A stretch of 64,000 nt of DNA from Brevundimonas diminuta 470-4 (GTDB lineage: Bacteria; Pseudomonadota; Alphaproteobacteria; Caulobacterales; Caulobacteraceae): positions 6,062-70,061 of the forward strand of contig KB291761.1 in the NCBI GenBank assembly GCA_000318405.1, in the 5' to 3' direction. Made by a program: the position numbers and the translations under genes. This document shows, piece by piece, positions 1 through 9,324 of the stretch (the stretch's first letter is position 1; every line of letters begins with the position of its first letter). The notes under the pieces were generated by a model, which saw only the letters and a list, made by a program, of their open reading frames with translations, had not been told where the DNA came from and ran no database searches.

Positions 1-163
1 TTCTCCCCTTGTGGGAGAAGGTGGGCGCCGTAGGCGCTCGGATGAGGGGTGTTAGCGGCCTCCTGACTTTTTGAAATCCGACGCCGCAATAGCCCTCCAG
101 ACCGAACCGCTCCCCCCCTCATCCGTCAGGCTCCGCCTGCCACCTTCTCCCACAAGGGGAGAA
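1..163. repeat. Intergenic inverted-repeat element, ends are hairpins
   Basis: Bases 1-24 and 140-163 are perfect 24-bp inverted copies of each other. A second inverted pair lies inside, at 39-49 and 115-125. Each outer arm also folds on itself (TTCTCCC, short loop, GGGAGAA). The element fills the gap beyond the ileS terminator and may continue left of the window. The design matches other intergenic elements here (16.5, 62.3 kb). No coding potential is visible. It is probably a non-autonomous, genome-wide palindromic repeat, but the copy number cannot be seen from one window. Confidence 0.75.
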
Positions 164-168
164 GGAAG

Positions 169-200
169 AAAAAGGCCCCTCCGTCGAAACGAAGGGGCCT
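169..200 (-). terminator. Rho-independent terminator of ileS
   Basis: On the minus strand an 8-bp stem (AGGCCCCT at 193-200 with AGGGGCCT at 173-180) is followed by a T-run (169-173). It sits just past the ileS stop codon. Confidence 0.75.
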
Positions 201-206
201 GATCCT

Positions 207-3128
207 TTAAGCCTTTTGCGCGTCCAGCCAGCGGACCGCGTCGGCGTCGCGGGCCGACAGGTCGGGGTAGTCGGCGTCCGAGCCGACGTCCGGCACACGG
301 CGCCAGGAGCGGGCGCATTTGGGATAGTCCGCCGTCTTCACCTCGACCGTCACCGCATCTCCGCCCGCGACCAGTTCGGCGCCCGAGGTGCGGAACACCT
401 CGGCGGCGTCCAGCCCTTCGAACGGGGCCAGCAGTTCAGCCGGGGCCTTCACCACCGGCCAGGCGTCCAGCGCCCCGCCGATGACCTTGTCGCGGCGCGC
501 CGCTTCCAGCGCTTCGTTGACGACCTCCAGAACCGTCTCGACATTGGTCCAGCGTTCGGCCTCGGCCGCGTTGCGCCACTGGCCCGGCGTCTCGGGGATC
601 ACCCGCGCGCAGTTGGTGCCGGCTTCGGGGAAGCGGGTGGTCCACGCCTCATCCATGGTGAAGGGCGTCAGCGGGGCCAGCCAGGCGGTCAGGCGGCTGA
701 AGACCTCGTCCATCACCGTGCGGACCGCGCGGCGCTTGATGCTGTCGGGACGGTCGCAATAGAGGCTGTCCTTGCGCACGTCGAAATACAGGGCCGACAG
801 GTCGCCCGAGCAGAACTCCAGCACCGGCCGCACCACGTCCTGGAAGCGGTATTCGGCGTAGGCCTGGCGCACCTGGGCGTCCAGCTCCCACAGGCGGTGC
901 AGGATGAACTTCTCCAGCGGCGGGAACTGGTCGTAGTCGGTCAGGCGCTCGGCCTCGTCGAAGCCGTTCAGCGCGCCCAGCAGATAGCGGACGGTGTTGC
1001 GCAGCTTGCGATAGGCGTCGACCGTGGTCTGCAGGATCTGCTTGCCGATGCGCTGATCGTCCGAATAGTCGACCAGGGCCACCCACAGGCGCAGGATGTC
1101 GGCGCCCGACTCCTTGATGACGGTCAGCGGATCGACCGTGTTGCCGCGCGACTTGGACTGCTTCTCGCCGTTCTCGTCCAAGGTGAAGCCGTGGGTCAGG
1201 ACGGCGTTGAACGGCGCCCGGCCGCGCGTGCCGCAGCCTTCCAGCAGCGACGACTGGAACCAGCCGCGATGCTGGTCCGAACCCTCCAGATAGAGGTCGG
1301 CGGGCCAGTGCGACGGGCGATCGCCCGTATAGCCGCTCTCGGCCGTGCGCGGGTCGATGGTGAAGGCGTGGGTCGAGCCCGAGTCGAACCAGACGTCGAG
1401 GATGTCCGTCACCTTCTCGAACCGCTCGGGATCGTGCGCGCCCAGGAAGTCGGCGTCGGGCGCCGAGAACCAGACGTCGGCGCCGCCCTCGGCCACGGCC
1501 TTGACGATGCGGGCGTCGACCTCGGGGTCGTGCAGGGGCTGGCCGGTCTGCTTGTCCACGAACATGGCCAACGGCGTGCCCCAGGCGCGCTGACGGCTGA
1601 TCAGCCAGTCGGGGCGCCCCTCGACCATCGAGCGGATGCGGTTCTTGCCCGCCGCCGGGTGGAAGGCGGTGGCGTCGATGGCGTTCAGCGCCCGGTCGCG
1701 CAGGGTCGCGCCGTCTTCCAGCTCGTCATCCATACGGATGAACCACTGCGGCGTGTTGCGGAAGATGATCGGGGCCTTGGAGCGCCAGGAGTGCGGATAG
1801 GAATGCTCCATCCGGCCGCGCGCCAGCAGATTGCCCGCCTCGATCAGCTTTTCCATCACCGCGCCGTTGGCGGGACCGAACTTGCCGGTCTTCTTGCCCT
1901 CGGTCTCAAGCACCTTCAGGCCCGCGAACAGGGGGACGTGCTCATAATAGGCGCCGTCGGGATCAACCGTGTCCGGCACCTCGCGATGACCGTGGGCCAG
2001 CCAGACCGCAAAGTCGTCCGCGCCGTGGCCCGGCGCCGTGTGGACGAAGCCGGTCCCGGCGTCGTCGGTGACGTGGTCGCCCGCCAGCAGCGGCACGGAG
2101 AAGCCATAGCCGCTGTCCAGTGCCGCCAGCGGGTGGGCGCATTCCAGACCCGACGGGTCGATGTCGTAGACGCGCGTCCAGGCGGCGATCTTGGCGGCCT
2201 TGAACACCTCTTCGGCCAGCTTGTCGGCTAGGATGAAGCGGTCGCCCGGCTTGGCCCACGGCTCATAGTCCAGCCCTTCCTCAAGGGCCGTGACCTCATA
2301 CAGGCCGTAGTTGATTTCCGGGCCGTAGCTGATGGCGCGGTTGGCCGGGATGGTCCACGGCGTCGTCGTCCAGATCACGATCGAGGGCGTGGCCGTGCGG
2401 AAGGCCAGCAGGTCGTCCGGGTGGCTGTCGGTCGCGCCGACCACCGGGAACTTGACCCAGACCGTGGGCGAGACGTGGTCGTGATACTCGACTTCCGCGT
2501 CGGCCAGGGCCGTGCGCTCGACCGGCGACCACATCACCGGCTTGGACCCGCGATACAGCTGGCCCGAGTTCTTGAACTTGTGGAACTCCGCCACGATGGT
2601 CGCCTCGGACGTGAAGTCCATGGTGGCGTAGCGGTTGGCGAAGTCGCCGGTGATGCCCAGACGCAGAAACTGATCGCGCTGCGTCTCGATATACTTACCG
2701 GCGTATTCGCGGCAGGCGGTGCGGAACTCTTCCTTTGACACCTCGTCCTTGCGGCGGCCCTTGGCGCGGAACTGCTCCTCGATCTTCCACTCGATCGGCA
2801 GGCCGTGGCAGTCCCAGCCCGGCACGTAGTCGACGTCATAACCCAGCAGGAAGCGCGAGCGGACCACGAAGTCCTTCAGCGTCTTGTTCAGGGCGTGGCC
2901 GATGTGGATGTCGCCGTTGGCGTAGGGCGGGCCGTCGTGCAGCACATAGAGGGGCGCCTTCTGGGCCTGACGCAGGCTGCGCAGATGGCCGTACAGATCG
3001 CCCCACTGGGCCAGGATTTCCGGCTCCTTCTTGGGCAGGCCGCCGCGCATCGGGAACGGCGTCTCGGGCAGGAAGACGGTGTCGCGATAGTCGCGGCCGG
3101 AAGGGGTCTGGGTGTCGGCGTCGGCCAT
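207..3128 (-). CDS. ileS: Isoleucyl-tRNA synthetase
   Basis: This class I aminoacyl-tRNA synthetase charges tRNA-Ile in the cytoplasm. At 973 residues it has the usual bacterial IleRS length. The HIGH motif is at residues 75-78, after the typical DGPPYANGDIH approach. The KMSKS-type loop reads KQSKS near residue 655. Between them lies the long CP1 editing region, with a TTTPWT segment and a GTGxVHxAPGHG motif. The C-terminal anticodon-binding part is present, but the zinc-finger tail of some IleRSs is not obvious. The ATG at 3128 fits the family N terminus. In many alphaproteobacteria ileS is a neighbour of ribF and lspA, as here, though other genes intervene. Confidence 0.97.
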   Translation of the reverse strand: MADADTQTPSGRDYRDTVFLPETPFPMRGGLPKKEPEILAQWGDLYGHLRSLRQAQKAPLYVLHDGPPYANGDIHIGHALNKTLKDFVVRSRFLLGYDVDYVPGWDCHGLPIEWKIEEQFRAKGRRKDEVSKEEFRTACREYAGKYIETQRDQFLRLGITGDFANRYATMDFTSEATIVAEFHKFKNSGQLYRGSKPVMWSPVERTALADAEVEYHDHVSPTVWVKFPVVGATDSHPDDLLAFRTATPSIVIWTTTPWTIPANRAISYGPEINYGLYEVTALEEGLDYEPWAKPGDRFILADKLAEEVFKAAKIAAWTRVYDIDPSGLECAHPLAALDSGYGFSVPLLAGDHVTDDAGTGFVHTAPGHGADDFAVWLAHGHREVPDTVDPDGAYYEHVPLFAGLKVLETEGKKTGKFGPANGAVMEKLIEAGNLLARGRMEHSYPHSWRSKAPIIFRNTPQWFIRMDDELEDGATLRDRALNAIDATAFHPAAGKNRIRSMVEGRPDWLISRQRAWGTPLAMFVDKQTGQPLHDPEVDARIVKAVAEGGADVWFSAPDADFLGAHDPERFEKVTDILDVWFDSGSTHAFTIDPRTAESGYTGDRPSHWPADLYLEGSDQHRGWFQSSLLEGCGTRGRAPFNAVLTHGFTLDENGEKQSKSRGNTVDPLTVIKESGADILRLWVALVDYSDDQRIGKQILQTTVDAYRKLRNTVRYLLGALNGFDEAERLTDYDQFPPLEKFILHRLWELDAQVRQAYAEYRFQDVVRPVLEFCSGDLSALYFDVRKDSLYCDRPDSIKRRAVRTVMDEVFSRLTAWLAPLTPFTMDEAWTTRFPEAGTNCARVIPETPGQWRNAAEAERWTNVETVLEVVNEALEAARRDKVIGGALDAWPVVKAPAELLAPFEGLDAAEVFRTSGAELVAGGDAVTVEVKTADYPKCARSWRRVPDVGSDADYPDLSARDADAVRWLDAQKA

Positions 3129-3415
3129 GAAATGTCTTTTCGTCTTTGCGCGCGCGGCCGCTTCGGAAGCGGCGTCGGGCGTCAGTCTAGCGTGAAGCCG
3201 CCGGACGGCCCATGCCCTGATGCCTCAAGGCGGCGTCGTCTCGGCGAAATGTTTCGAGAAATCCCGACGTGCGCGGGGCTTGCAGCCCTGCAGCGCTACG
3301 CCGGGCGGCTAATCGAAATCGGACGGATCACGCGAACGGTCATGATGGGAAAGCTCTAGCAGACCCGGCGCCCCCTGCGCCATAGTCCAGACGAACAGAT
3401 GGGGAGACGGATCGG

Positions 3416-3982
3416 ATGCGTGTTCAAGTCCTGGCGACGGCGGCGGTATTGGCCCTGACGGCGGCCGCCTGCTCGGAACAGAAGAGCGCCCCTGCCCCTG
3501 CGGAGACCGCCGCGCCCGCCCTGACAGGCCGCGCCGCCGTCTATGCGGCGGGCGAAAAGGACGCCGAGGCCTTCGTGCGCGCCCTCTATGCCCGCGTTAG
3601 CGAACCGAAGGACACGCCCGACCCGGCCGAGGCGACAATCACCCCCGGCCGCGACCCGCTCTATTCGCGCACCATGAACGCCCTGATCGGCGTCGACGAC
3701 CGCGAAGCCAAACGCAAAAAGACTGCGCCCCGCCTCAACTACGACCCCATCTGCGCCTGCCAGGACGCCGAGGCCTTCGCCCTGAAGTCCGTCAACATGA
3801 CGCCCGAAAGCCCTCAGGCCGCGACCGCCGAAGTCGCCTTCACCAACGCCGGCCAGGACCGCCGCCAGACGCTCAAACTGCTGAAGGAAGGCCCGATGTG
3901 GCGCATCGCCGACGTCATCGACGACAAGGGCAAGTCGCTGCACGACGACCTGATGGCCATCGCCGAAAAGGCGCCAGTCTGA
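3416..3982 (+). CDS. DUF3828-like exported lipoprotein
   Basis: A 188-residue protein with a lipoprotein signal peptide; the lipobox ends in Cys19 (LTAAAC). A Pro/Ala-rich linker follows, then a globular domain with a YDPICACQD segment and a C-terminal WRIADVIDD stretch, both typical of the DUF3828 type. It is predicted to be anchored in the inner or outer membrane facing the periplasm. No enzymatic function is known for the family. GGGGAGA lies about 8 bases ahead of the ATG. It converges with the membrane-protein gene that ends 5 bp downstream. Confidence 0.7.
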   Translation: MRVQVLATAAVLALTAAACSEQKSAPAPAETAAPALTGRAAVYAAGEKDAEAFVRALYARVSEPKDTPDPAEATITPGRDPLYSRTMNALIGVDDREAKRKKTAPRLNYDPICACQDAEAFALKSVNMTPESPQAATAEVAFTNAGQDRRQTLKLLKEGPMWRIADVIDDKGKSLHDDLMAIAEKAPV

Positions 3983-3986
3983 GGCG

Positions 3987-4481
3987 TCAGGCGACGACCC
4001 ATGCGCCCGGCGGTCGGTCGGCGTCGCTGGAGGACGGCGGTGTCTTGGGCCGGATACGACGTGTTCTGCGACGAGGCCTCAGCCGCATCACACGGCGCAT
4101 CAACGCCGAAAAACGACGCGCCGTCGCCGCCTTGACCGGCGCCAGTCGCGTCTGGGCGGCCATCAGGCTGACCGCCGTCAGCACTTCAAGATAGGCCAGC
4201 ACGTCCCCGGCGGCGAACATGGCCAGTTCCAGGCCGACCGTTTGCCACAGCATCATCACGCCGATCATCACCAGCATGAACTGAAGGAACGAACCCGAGA
4301 ACGTCCACGACAGCTTGCCCATCAGCCAGCCGCGCGCGCCGCGGTTGACGCTGCAGACAAGGGCGGTCGCACCAATCAGCACCGGCAGGGCGGCGCCCGC
4401 CCCGCTCCAGACATTGATGATCGTCCATAAGGCGCAGAAGCAGGCCATCACCAGCCAGCCCCGCGAGCCATCGTCTTTCAT
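3987..4481 (-). CDS. Small four-helix membrane protein of unknown function
   Basis: A 164-residue protein I do not recognise. It has about four hydrophobic helices (residues about 9-26, 28-46, 64-82, 87-108), then a strongly basic Arg-rich cytoplasmic tail (about 120-145) and a Pro/Ser-rich end. An MKDDGSRGW start precedes the first helix. It converges with the upstream lipoprotein gene, with 4 bp between stop codons. The Arg-rich tail could contact nucleic acid or lipid head groups, but that is speculation. Confidence 0.6.
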   Translation of the reverse strand: MKDDGSRGWLVMACFCALWTIINVWSGAGAALPVLIGATALVCSVNRGARGWLMGKLSWTFSGSFLQFMLVMIGVMMLWQTVGLELAMFAAGDVLAYLEVLTAVSLMAAQTRLAPVKAATARRFSALMRRVMRLRPRRRTRRIRPKTPPSSSDADRPPGAWVVA

Positions 4482-4555
4482 CCGCCCCTCCCGCTAACGT
4501 CGTTTCATTAGCTGGGGACAGAAAGAAGCGCGCGCAACCGCCCGCCAGAGAGGCG

Positions 4556-5485
4556 TCAGGCCAGAACGGCCCTCGCCGCCTCTGCGTCGGCGTCGATCTG
4601 AACCTTGAGCGCGTCCAGGCCGTCGAACTTCATCTCGCCGCGCAGGAAGGCGATCAGTTCGGTCTCCAGCACCTGGCCGTAGAGGCTCTCGTCGAAGTCC
4701 AGCAGCCAGACTTCCAGCAGGGGCTGTTCGATCTCGAACATCGGGCGAACGCCCAGATTGGCGACGCCGTTGACGACCCGCCCGTCCGGCAGGCGGGTGC
4801 GGGTCGCATAGACCCCATAGGCCGGGCGCATATAGTCGCCCATCGCCACATTGGCCGTGGGCACGCCGATGGTGCGGCCACGCTTGTCGCCGTGAATCAC
4901 CTCGCCCTGAATGGCGAAGGGACGGCCCAGGATTGCGGCGGCGCGGTCCATGTCGCCGGCTTTCAGGGCCTCGCGCACGGCGCTGGACGACAGCTTGAGC
5001 CCTGAGGCGTCGTCGATGCGGTCGGTGACGGAAACCGTAAAGCCCAGCGTCTCGCCATAGGTCCGCAGCAGGGCGGGCGAGCCGGAGCGACCCTTGCCGA
5101 AGGTGAAGTCGAAGCCGACGGCGGCGTGGACGATGCCGAGGCCTTCGGACAGGACGCGTCGGGCGAATTCCTCGTCCGACATGCCGGCCATCTCGCGGTC
5201 GAACGGCAGCAAATACAGGCGGTCGACGCCCAGCGGCGCCAGGGCGCGCGCCATCTGGTCCGGCGTCATCAGGCGGAAGGGGGCGGCCTCGGGCTGGAAC
5301 AGGCGGCGCGGATGGGGATCGAAGCTGACCACCGCCAGGGGAACGCCCAGCCGGTCCGCCGCCTCGCGCGCCGAGGCGATGACCGCCTGATGGCCGCGAT
5401 GCACGCCGTCGAAGGCGCCGACGGCGACGGCCGCCCCCTTCTGAGCGTCCGTCAGGCCGCGCCAGTCGCGAATGACTTCGACCAC
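4556..5485 (-). CDS. ribF: Bifunctional riboflavin kinase / FAD synthetase
   Basis: This 309-residue enzyme makes FMN from riboflavin and then FAD. The N-terminal adenylyltransferase domain carries the nucleotide-binding GAFDGVHRGHQ motif (residues about 22-32) and the later SSSAVREAL signature. The C-terminal flavokinase domain begins at HGDKRGRTIGVPTAN, the usual riboflavin-kinase motif. Length is normal. It starts 12 bp after the MaoC gene and may be co-transcribed with it. No FMN riboswitch is visible upstream. Confidence 0.95.
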   Translation of the reverse strand: MVEVIRDWRGLTDAQKGAAVAVGAFDGVHRGHQAVIASAREAADRLGVPLAVVSFDPHPRRLFQPEAAPFRLMTPDQMARALAPLGVDRLYLLPFDREMAGMSDEEFARRVLSEGLGIVHAAVGFDFTFGKGRSGSPALLRTYGETLGFTVSVTDRIDDASGLKLSSSAVREALKAGDMDRAAAILGRPFAIQGEVIHGDKRGRTIGVPTANVAMGDYMRPAYGVYATRTRLPDGRVVNGVANLGVRPMFEIEQPLLEVWLLDFDESLYGQVLETELIAFLRGEMKFDGLDALKVQIDADAEAARAVLA

Positions 5486-5497
5486 GTCAGCCGGCCT

Positions 5498-5959
5498 TCA
5501 GCGCGCCGAAGGCTTGCGGCGACGCGGCACGCGCACGACGGCGACGCCGTCCATGATCAGCTTGTCCTCGACAAAGCCTTCGCACTTCAGCTGGGCGCGG
5601 GCGCCTTCATGGTCCAGCTCGATGACCGTGATCTGAATGCGCACCATGTCGCCGATCCGCACCGGGAAATGGAACGACAGCGTCTGGGAGATGTAGATCG
5701 ACCCCGCGCCTGGCAGGATGGTGCCCACCCCCGCCGAGCCGAAGGCCGCCGACAGCAGGCCGTGGGCGATACGGCCGCGATAGGCCGTCTTGGCCGCAAA
5801 GGCTTCATCCAGATGCACCGGATTGAAGTCGTCGGACGCCTCGGCGAACAGACGAATCCGCTCTTCGGTGACGTGAACCGTCTTCTCTGCGGCCATGCCG
5901 ACGTGGAGTTCGTCGAGGATGTAGCCGCCCGACGGGTGCGCTTGGACCAGATCAACCAT
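5498..5959 (-). CDS. MaoC-family (R)-specific enoyl-CoA hydratase
   Basis: A 153-residue single hot-dog-fold protein. The catalytic hydratase-2 motif is present: DDFNPVHLDE with the Asp/His pair, then GRIAHGLL. Proteins of this type (PhaJ-like) hydrate enoyl-CoA to (R)-3-hydroxyacyl-CoA, feeding polyhydroxyalkanoate synthesis or other acyl pathways. The exact substrate cannot be read from sequence. The C terminus is basic (RRRKPSAR). It lies between the HAD-phosphatase gene and ribF on the same strand. Confidence 0.85.
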   Translation of the reverse strand: MVDLVQAHPSGGYILDELHVGMAAEKTVHVTEERIRLFAEASDDFNPVHLDEAFAAKTAYRGRIAHGLLSAAFGSAGVGTILPGAGSIYISQTLSFHFPVRIGDMVRIQITVIELDHEGARAQLKCEGFVEDKLIMDGVAVVRVPRRRKPSAR

Positions 5960-5997
5960 GTGCGGCCTTTAAGGCAGGTGCGACCAAATGGCGAGAC

Positions 5998-6867
5998 TTA
6001 CCAGGACAGTTCCAGCGCGGCGTAGCGAGCGAAGGTCGTCTCGGCGCGAAGCAGCTCGGCGGCGCGGGCCGGATCCAGGGAACCGTCGGACGCCTTGGCC
6101 GCATCGCCGTGAATGCCCTGGGCGATGAACAGACAGTCCAGCGCCTGCTCGGCGGCGCCCAGAACATCGGTCACCACGCCGTCGCCGATGCACAGCACCC
6201 GCGAACGGTCGACGGCGCGGCCCAGCAGGCCTTCGGCCTCCTTCAGCGCCAGGGCGTAGATGGGCGAGAACGGCTTGCCCGCCATGATCACCCGCCCGCC
6301 CATCTGCTCATACAGATCGGCGATGGCGCCGCCGCAATAGATGATCGTGTCGCCGCGCTGCACGACGCGGTCGGGATTGGCGCAGATCAGCTCCAGTCCG
6401 CGTTCAGCCGCCGGGGTCAGACGTTCGCGATAATCCTCGGGCGTTTCGGTCGTGTCGTCATAGGGGCCGGTGACCGAGATGAAGGCGGCGTCCTCGGCGC
6501 CGTGGGCGCTGGTCAGGTTCAGACCTTCATACAGGGGGAAGTCGCGATCCGGGCCGATGATCCAGGCCGGGCCGGGCGCGCGACGCGCCAGCTCCATCCG
6601 GGTGGCGTCGCCCGAGGTGACGAAAGCCTTCCAGGCGCTGCGCGGCACGCCCAGTCCGTCCAGCTGCGCCACCACGTCCGACGACGGGCGCGGCGAGTTC
6701 GAGATCAGGATGACATGGCCGCCCTTCTCGTTGAATTTGGTCAGGGCCTCGCAGGCGGCGGCCCAGCTCTCGCGCCCGTTGTGGATCACGCCCCAGACGT
6801 CGCAGAGCAGAATATCGTAGTCATCGGCGACGGCGGACAGTCGGGGCAACGGATGAGGCTGGGTCAT
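5998..6867 (-). CDS. HAD-superfamily phosphatase, TIGR01459 type
   Basis: A 289-residue HAD-like hydrolase of the NagD/4-nitrophenylphosphatase-like group. Motif I is the DVWGVIHNG segment near residue 22, where the first Asp would be the nucleophile. The motif II region reads ILISNSPRP, the Lys motif is in MAGKPFSPIY, and motif IV is IGDGVVTDVLGA near residue 230. This matches the TIGR01459 family, whose substrate is unknown. The stop codon lies 38 bp before the MaoC start. Confidence 0.85.
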   Translation of the reverse strand: MTQPHPLPRLSAVADDYDILLCDVWGVIHNGRESWAAACEALTKFNEKGGHVILISNSPRPSSDVVAQLDGLGVPRSAWKAFVTSGDATRMELARRAPGPAWIIGPDRDFPLYEGLNLTSAHGAEDAAFISVTGPYDDTTETPEDYRERLTPAAERGLELICANPDRVVQRGDTIIYCGGAIADLYEQMGGRVIMAGKPFSPIYALALKEAEGLLGRAVDRSRVLCIGDGVVTDVLGAAEQALDCLFIAQGIHGDAAKASDGSLDPARAAELLRAETTFARYAALELSW

Positions 6868-6974
6868 GCCCCGCTTATAGCGAGTGAAAACCGGGGGGAA
6901 AGGCCGGGGCCGACGATCGGGCCGTCTCGCTTTCCCTCTTCGCCGCCGCGCGTCTTCCTGCTAACCGGCTGGAC

Positions 6975-7502
6975 ATGAAGATTTCCCGTCTCGCGCTCGT
7001 TGCCTACGGCATCGCCCTGGCTGTCGTCATCCTGGACCAGTTGACCAAGGCCTGGGTGCTGGGAGCCATCGACGCCGCCCATATCTCCCACATCCCCGAC
7101 GGATATCGCATCGCCGAGGTCGCGCCGCCGGTCTTCAACCTGACCTATGTGCTGAACACGGGCGTCAGCTTCGGCCTGTTCGGCGGCGGCGCGGGGCGCT
7201 GGATCCTGAGCATCTTCTCGGTCGTGGTGGCGGGCCTGCTGGCCTGGTGGGCGACGCGGGCGAATCGCCGCCTGCTGGTCGCGGCCATCGGCCTGGTCAT
7301 GGGCGGCGCTGTCGGCAACGTCATCGACCGCATCCGCTTCGGCGGCGTGGTCGACTTCCTCGACTTTTCGGGCACCGGCCTGTTTCCGTGGATCTTCAAC
7401 ATAGCCGACAGCGGCATCACCATCGGCGTCATGCTGCTGATCCTGGACAGCTTCCTGTCCGAACGACGCACGACAGTTGGCGCGGCCCACGAAAAGTCGT
7501 AA
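6975..7502 (+). CDS. lspA: Lipoprotein signal peptidase II
   Basis: A 175-residue inner-membrane aspartyl protease that cleaves the signal peptide of diacylglyceryl-modified prolipoproteins. Four hydrophobic helices are visible. The conserved blocks are DQLTKAW in helix 1, NTGVSFGLF (a variant of NxGAAF), and GNVIDRIRFGGVVDFLDF, which contains both catalytic Asp residues. It is followed at once by a lipoprotein gene on the same strand, a likely operon partner and client. Confidence 0.95.
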   Translation: MKISRLALVAYGIALAVVILDQLTKAWVLGAIDAAHISHIPDGYRIAEVAPPVFNLTYVLNTGVSFGLFGGGAGRWILSIFSVVVAGLLAWWATRANRRLLVAAIGLVMGGAVGNVIDRIRFGGVVDFLDFSGTGLFPWIFNIADSGITIGVMLLILDSFLSERRTTVGAAHEKS

Positions 7503-7571
7503 TCACACCCTCTTAACTTATCGACCCGAGCCAGCGCCCCGACGGGCGCGTCTCCCGGAGCCGAACGACCC

Positions 7572-8138
7572 ATGCGTATCCGTCCCGTCCTGATCGCGAC
7601 CCTGGCCGCCGGCGCGGCCCTCAGCCTGAGCGCCTGCGGATCGATGAAGCAGAGCATCGGCCTGTCCAAGGTCGTGCCGGACGAATTCGTCACCGTGGCC
7701 AGCGCCCCCCTGGTGGTGCCGCCCGAATACGGCCTGACCCCGCCGACGCCGGGCGCTCCGCGTCCGCAGGAACTGGCCCCCGAAAGCGCCGCCCGCCAGA
7801 TCCTGCTGGGTCAGCGTCAGGCCGTGACCCGCACGCCGGGCGAACAGGTCCTGGCCGCCGAGGCCGGCGCCGACCGCGCCGACCCGCTGGCGCGCTATGT
7901 CGTCGATGACGAGTTCGGCAGCCTGGCGCACAAGGAAGAAAGCTGGGCCAACCGCCTGATGTTCTGGCGCAAGAACGATCCGGCCAGCCAGGCCGCGACC
8001 GTGACCCAGACGCCGGAGGGCGCCAAGACCATCGACGCCTCCAGCGAACACGCCCGTCTGGAAGCCCTGACCGGCGGCCGCGAGGGCATCACCATCGCCC
8101 CGCGTCGCGACACCCGCTTCAAGCTGCCGGGCCTGTAA
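7572..8138 (+). CDS. DUF3035 / BamF-like outer-membrane lipoprotein
   Basis: A 188-residue lipoprotein with signal peptide and lipobox ending at Cys22 (LSLSAC). Soon after the Cys comes the PDEF...PLVVPPEYGLTPP segment, which resembles the N-terminal part of BamC and is the hallmark of alphaproteobacterial BamF/DUF3035 proteins. Those have been described as accessory lipoproteins of the BAM outer-membrane assembly machine. The rest is low-complexity and polar, and probably largely unstructured. It follows lspA by 69 bp and ends in a strong terminator. The BamF role is inferred from family resemblance. Confidence 0.75.
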   Translation: MRIRPVLIATLAAGAALSLSACGSMKQSIGLSKVVPDEFVTVASAPLVVPPEYGLTPPTPGAPRPQELAPESAARQILLGQRQAVTRTPGEQVLAAEAGADRADPLARYVVDDEFGSLAHKEESWANRLMFWRKNDPASQAATVTQTPEGAKTIDASSEHARLEALTGGREGITIAPRRDTRFKLPGL

Positions 8139-8165
8139 GCGGCCCCAAGCGGTCAAAAGTTTAGG

Positions 8166-8199
8166 GGCGCGTTCGTTTCGGCCGACGCGCCTTTCTTTT
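8166..8199 (+). terminator. Terminator after the BamF-like gene
   Basis: GGCGCG (8166-8171) pairs with CGCGCC (8186-8191), with extra pairing inside the loop, and is followed by TTTCTTTT. It separates this gene from the convergent ispH. Confidence 0.65.
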
Positions 8200-8204
8200 G
8201 CGAC

Positions 8205-9176
8205 TCAGGTCGTCAGGGCGCGCGGAAGTTTGAAGGTCACGGTCTCGCGGGCGCCGTCGTCCTCGGTCACGGTCACGTCGAACCGGGTGCGCAGGGCGTC
8301 GATCACTCCCTGCACCAGCGGCTCAGGCGCCGAGGCCCCGGCGGTCAGGCCCACTGTCTCGACCCCGTCGAACCAGCTCCAGTCCAGATCGCCCGCATCA
8401 TCGACCAGACGCGCGTCGCCCGCGCCTGCCTTCAGCGCCACATCCACCAGCCGCGCCGAGTTGGACGAGTTCTTGGAGCCAACCACCAGCACCAGGCCGC
8501 AGCCGTCGCCCAGCCGCTTGACCGCCTCCTGACGGTTGGTGGTGGCGTAGCAGATGTCTTCCTTGTGCGGGTCGGGCAGCTCTGGAAAGCGCCGCTTCAG
8601 CGCCGCCAGAATCTCAGCCGTATCGTCCACCGACAGCGTCGTCTGGGTGGCGTAGGCCAGCGGCTGATCGCCGGGCCGCTGGAAGTTTTCCGCATCCTCG
8701 ACCGTCTCGACCAGACTGATGGCCCCGGCGGGAAGTTGGCCCATGGTGCCGACGACCTCGGGGTGGCCCGCATGGCCGATCAGGATGACGTGGCGGCCCG
8801 CGGCGAAATTGCGCTCGGCCTCGACGTGGACCTTGGACACCAGCGGGCAGGTGGCGTCCAGGAACAGCATCTCGCGCGAACGCGCCGTGGCGGGCACGGA
8901 CTTGGGCACGCCGTGAGCCGAGAAGACCACCGGCCGGTCATCCGGGCACTCGTCCAGTTCCTTGACGAAGACGGCGCCCAGCCCTTTCAGCCGATCGACG
9001 ACGTGGCGGTTGTGGACGATCTCGTGGCGCACATAGACGGGGGCGCCGTATTTCTCGATGGCGCGCTCGACGATCTGGATCGCCCGGTCCACCCCGGCGC
9101 AGAAGCCGCGCGGCGTCGCCATGCGGACGATCAGGGGGCGTCGTTGAAACTGTGAGGGCGGTACAGGCGCGTTCAT
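8205..9176 (-). CDS. ispH: 4-hydroxy-3-methylbut-2-enyl diphosphate reductase
   Basis: Last enzyme of the MEP isoprenoid pathway. It uses a [4Fe-4S] cluster to reduce HMBPP to IPP and DMAPP. The three cluster cysteines are in [22 protein letters not shown] and [27 protein letters not shown] block and a late SAPE segment are also typical. I place the start at the ATG at 9176, giving 323 residues. A longer in-frame version has a non-homologous Arg-rich leader running into the divergent gene. ispE of the same pathway lies at 49.3 kb. Confidence 0.95.
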   Translation of the reverse strand: MNAPVPPSQFQRRPLIVRMATPRGFCAGVDRAIQIVERAIEKYGAPVYVRHEIVHNRHVVDRLKGLGAVFVKELDECPDDRPVVFSAHGVPKSVPATARSREMLFLDATCPLVSKVHVEAERNFAAGRHVILIGHAGHPEVVGTMGQLPAGAISLVETVEDAENFQRPGDQPLAYATQTTLSVDDTAEILAALKRRFPELPDPHKEDICYATTNRQEAVKRLGDGCGLVLVVGSKNSSNSARLVDVALKAGAGDARLVDDAGDLDWSWFDGVETVGLTAGASAPEPLVQGVIDALRTRFDVTVTEDDGARETVTFKLPRALTT

Positions 9177-9324
9177 GGCCGCGAACTTAGGACTTTGCGC
9201 GCCGGATCGCCACCGGAAGTCCGCGCGCCGTTTGCCGCGCCTCGCTTTAGCCGCTATCACCACCCAGCGTGGCCCGTTCGGGCGTCCGATCGGCCCGCCT
9301 TCATCGACTGCCGGAAAGCTCCTG

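Noticed and set aside
216-2231. A 671-codon plus-strand open frame over ileS
   Set aside because: It is antisense to a full, motif-complete ileS. The product is Arg/Gly/His-rich without domains, as GC-rich shadow frames are.
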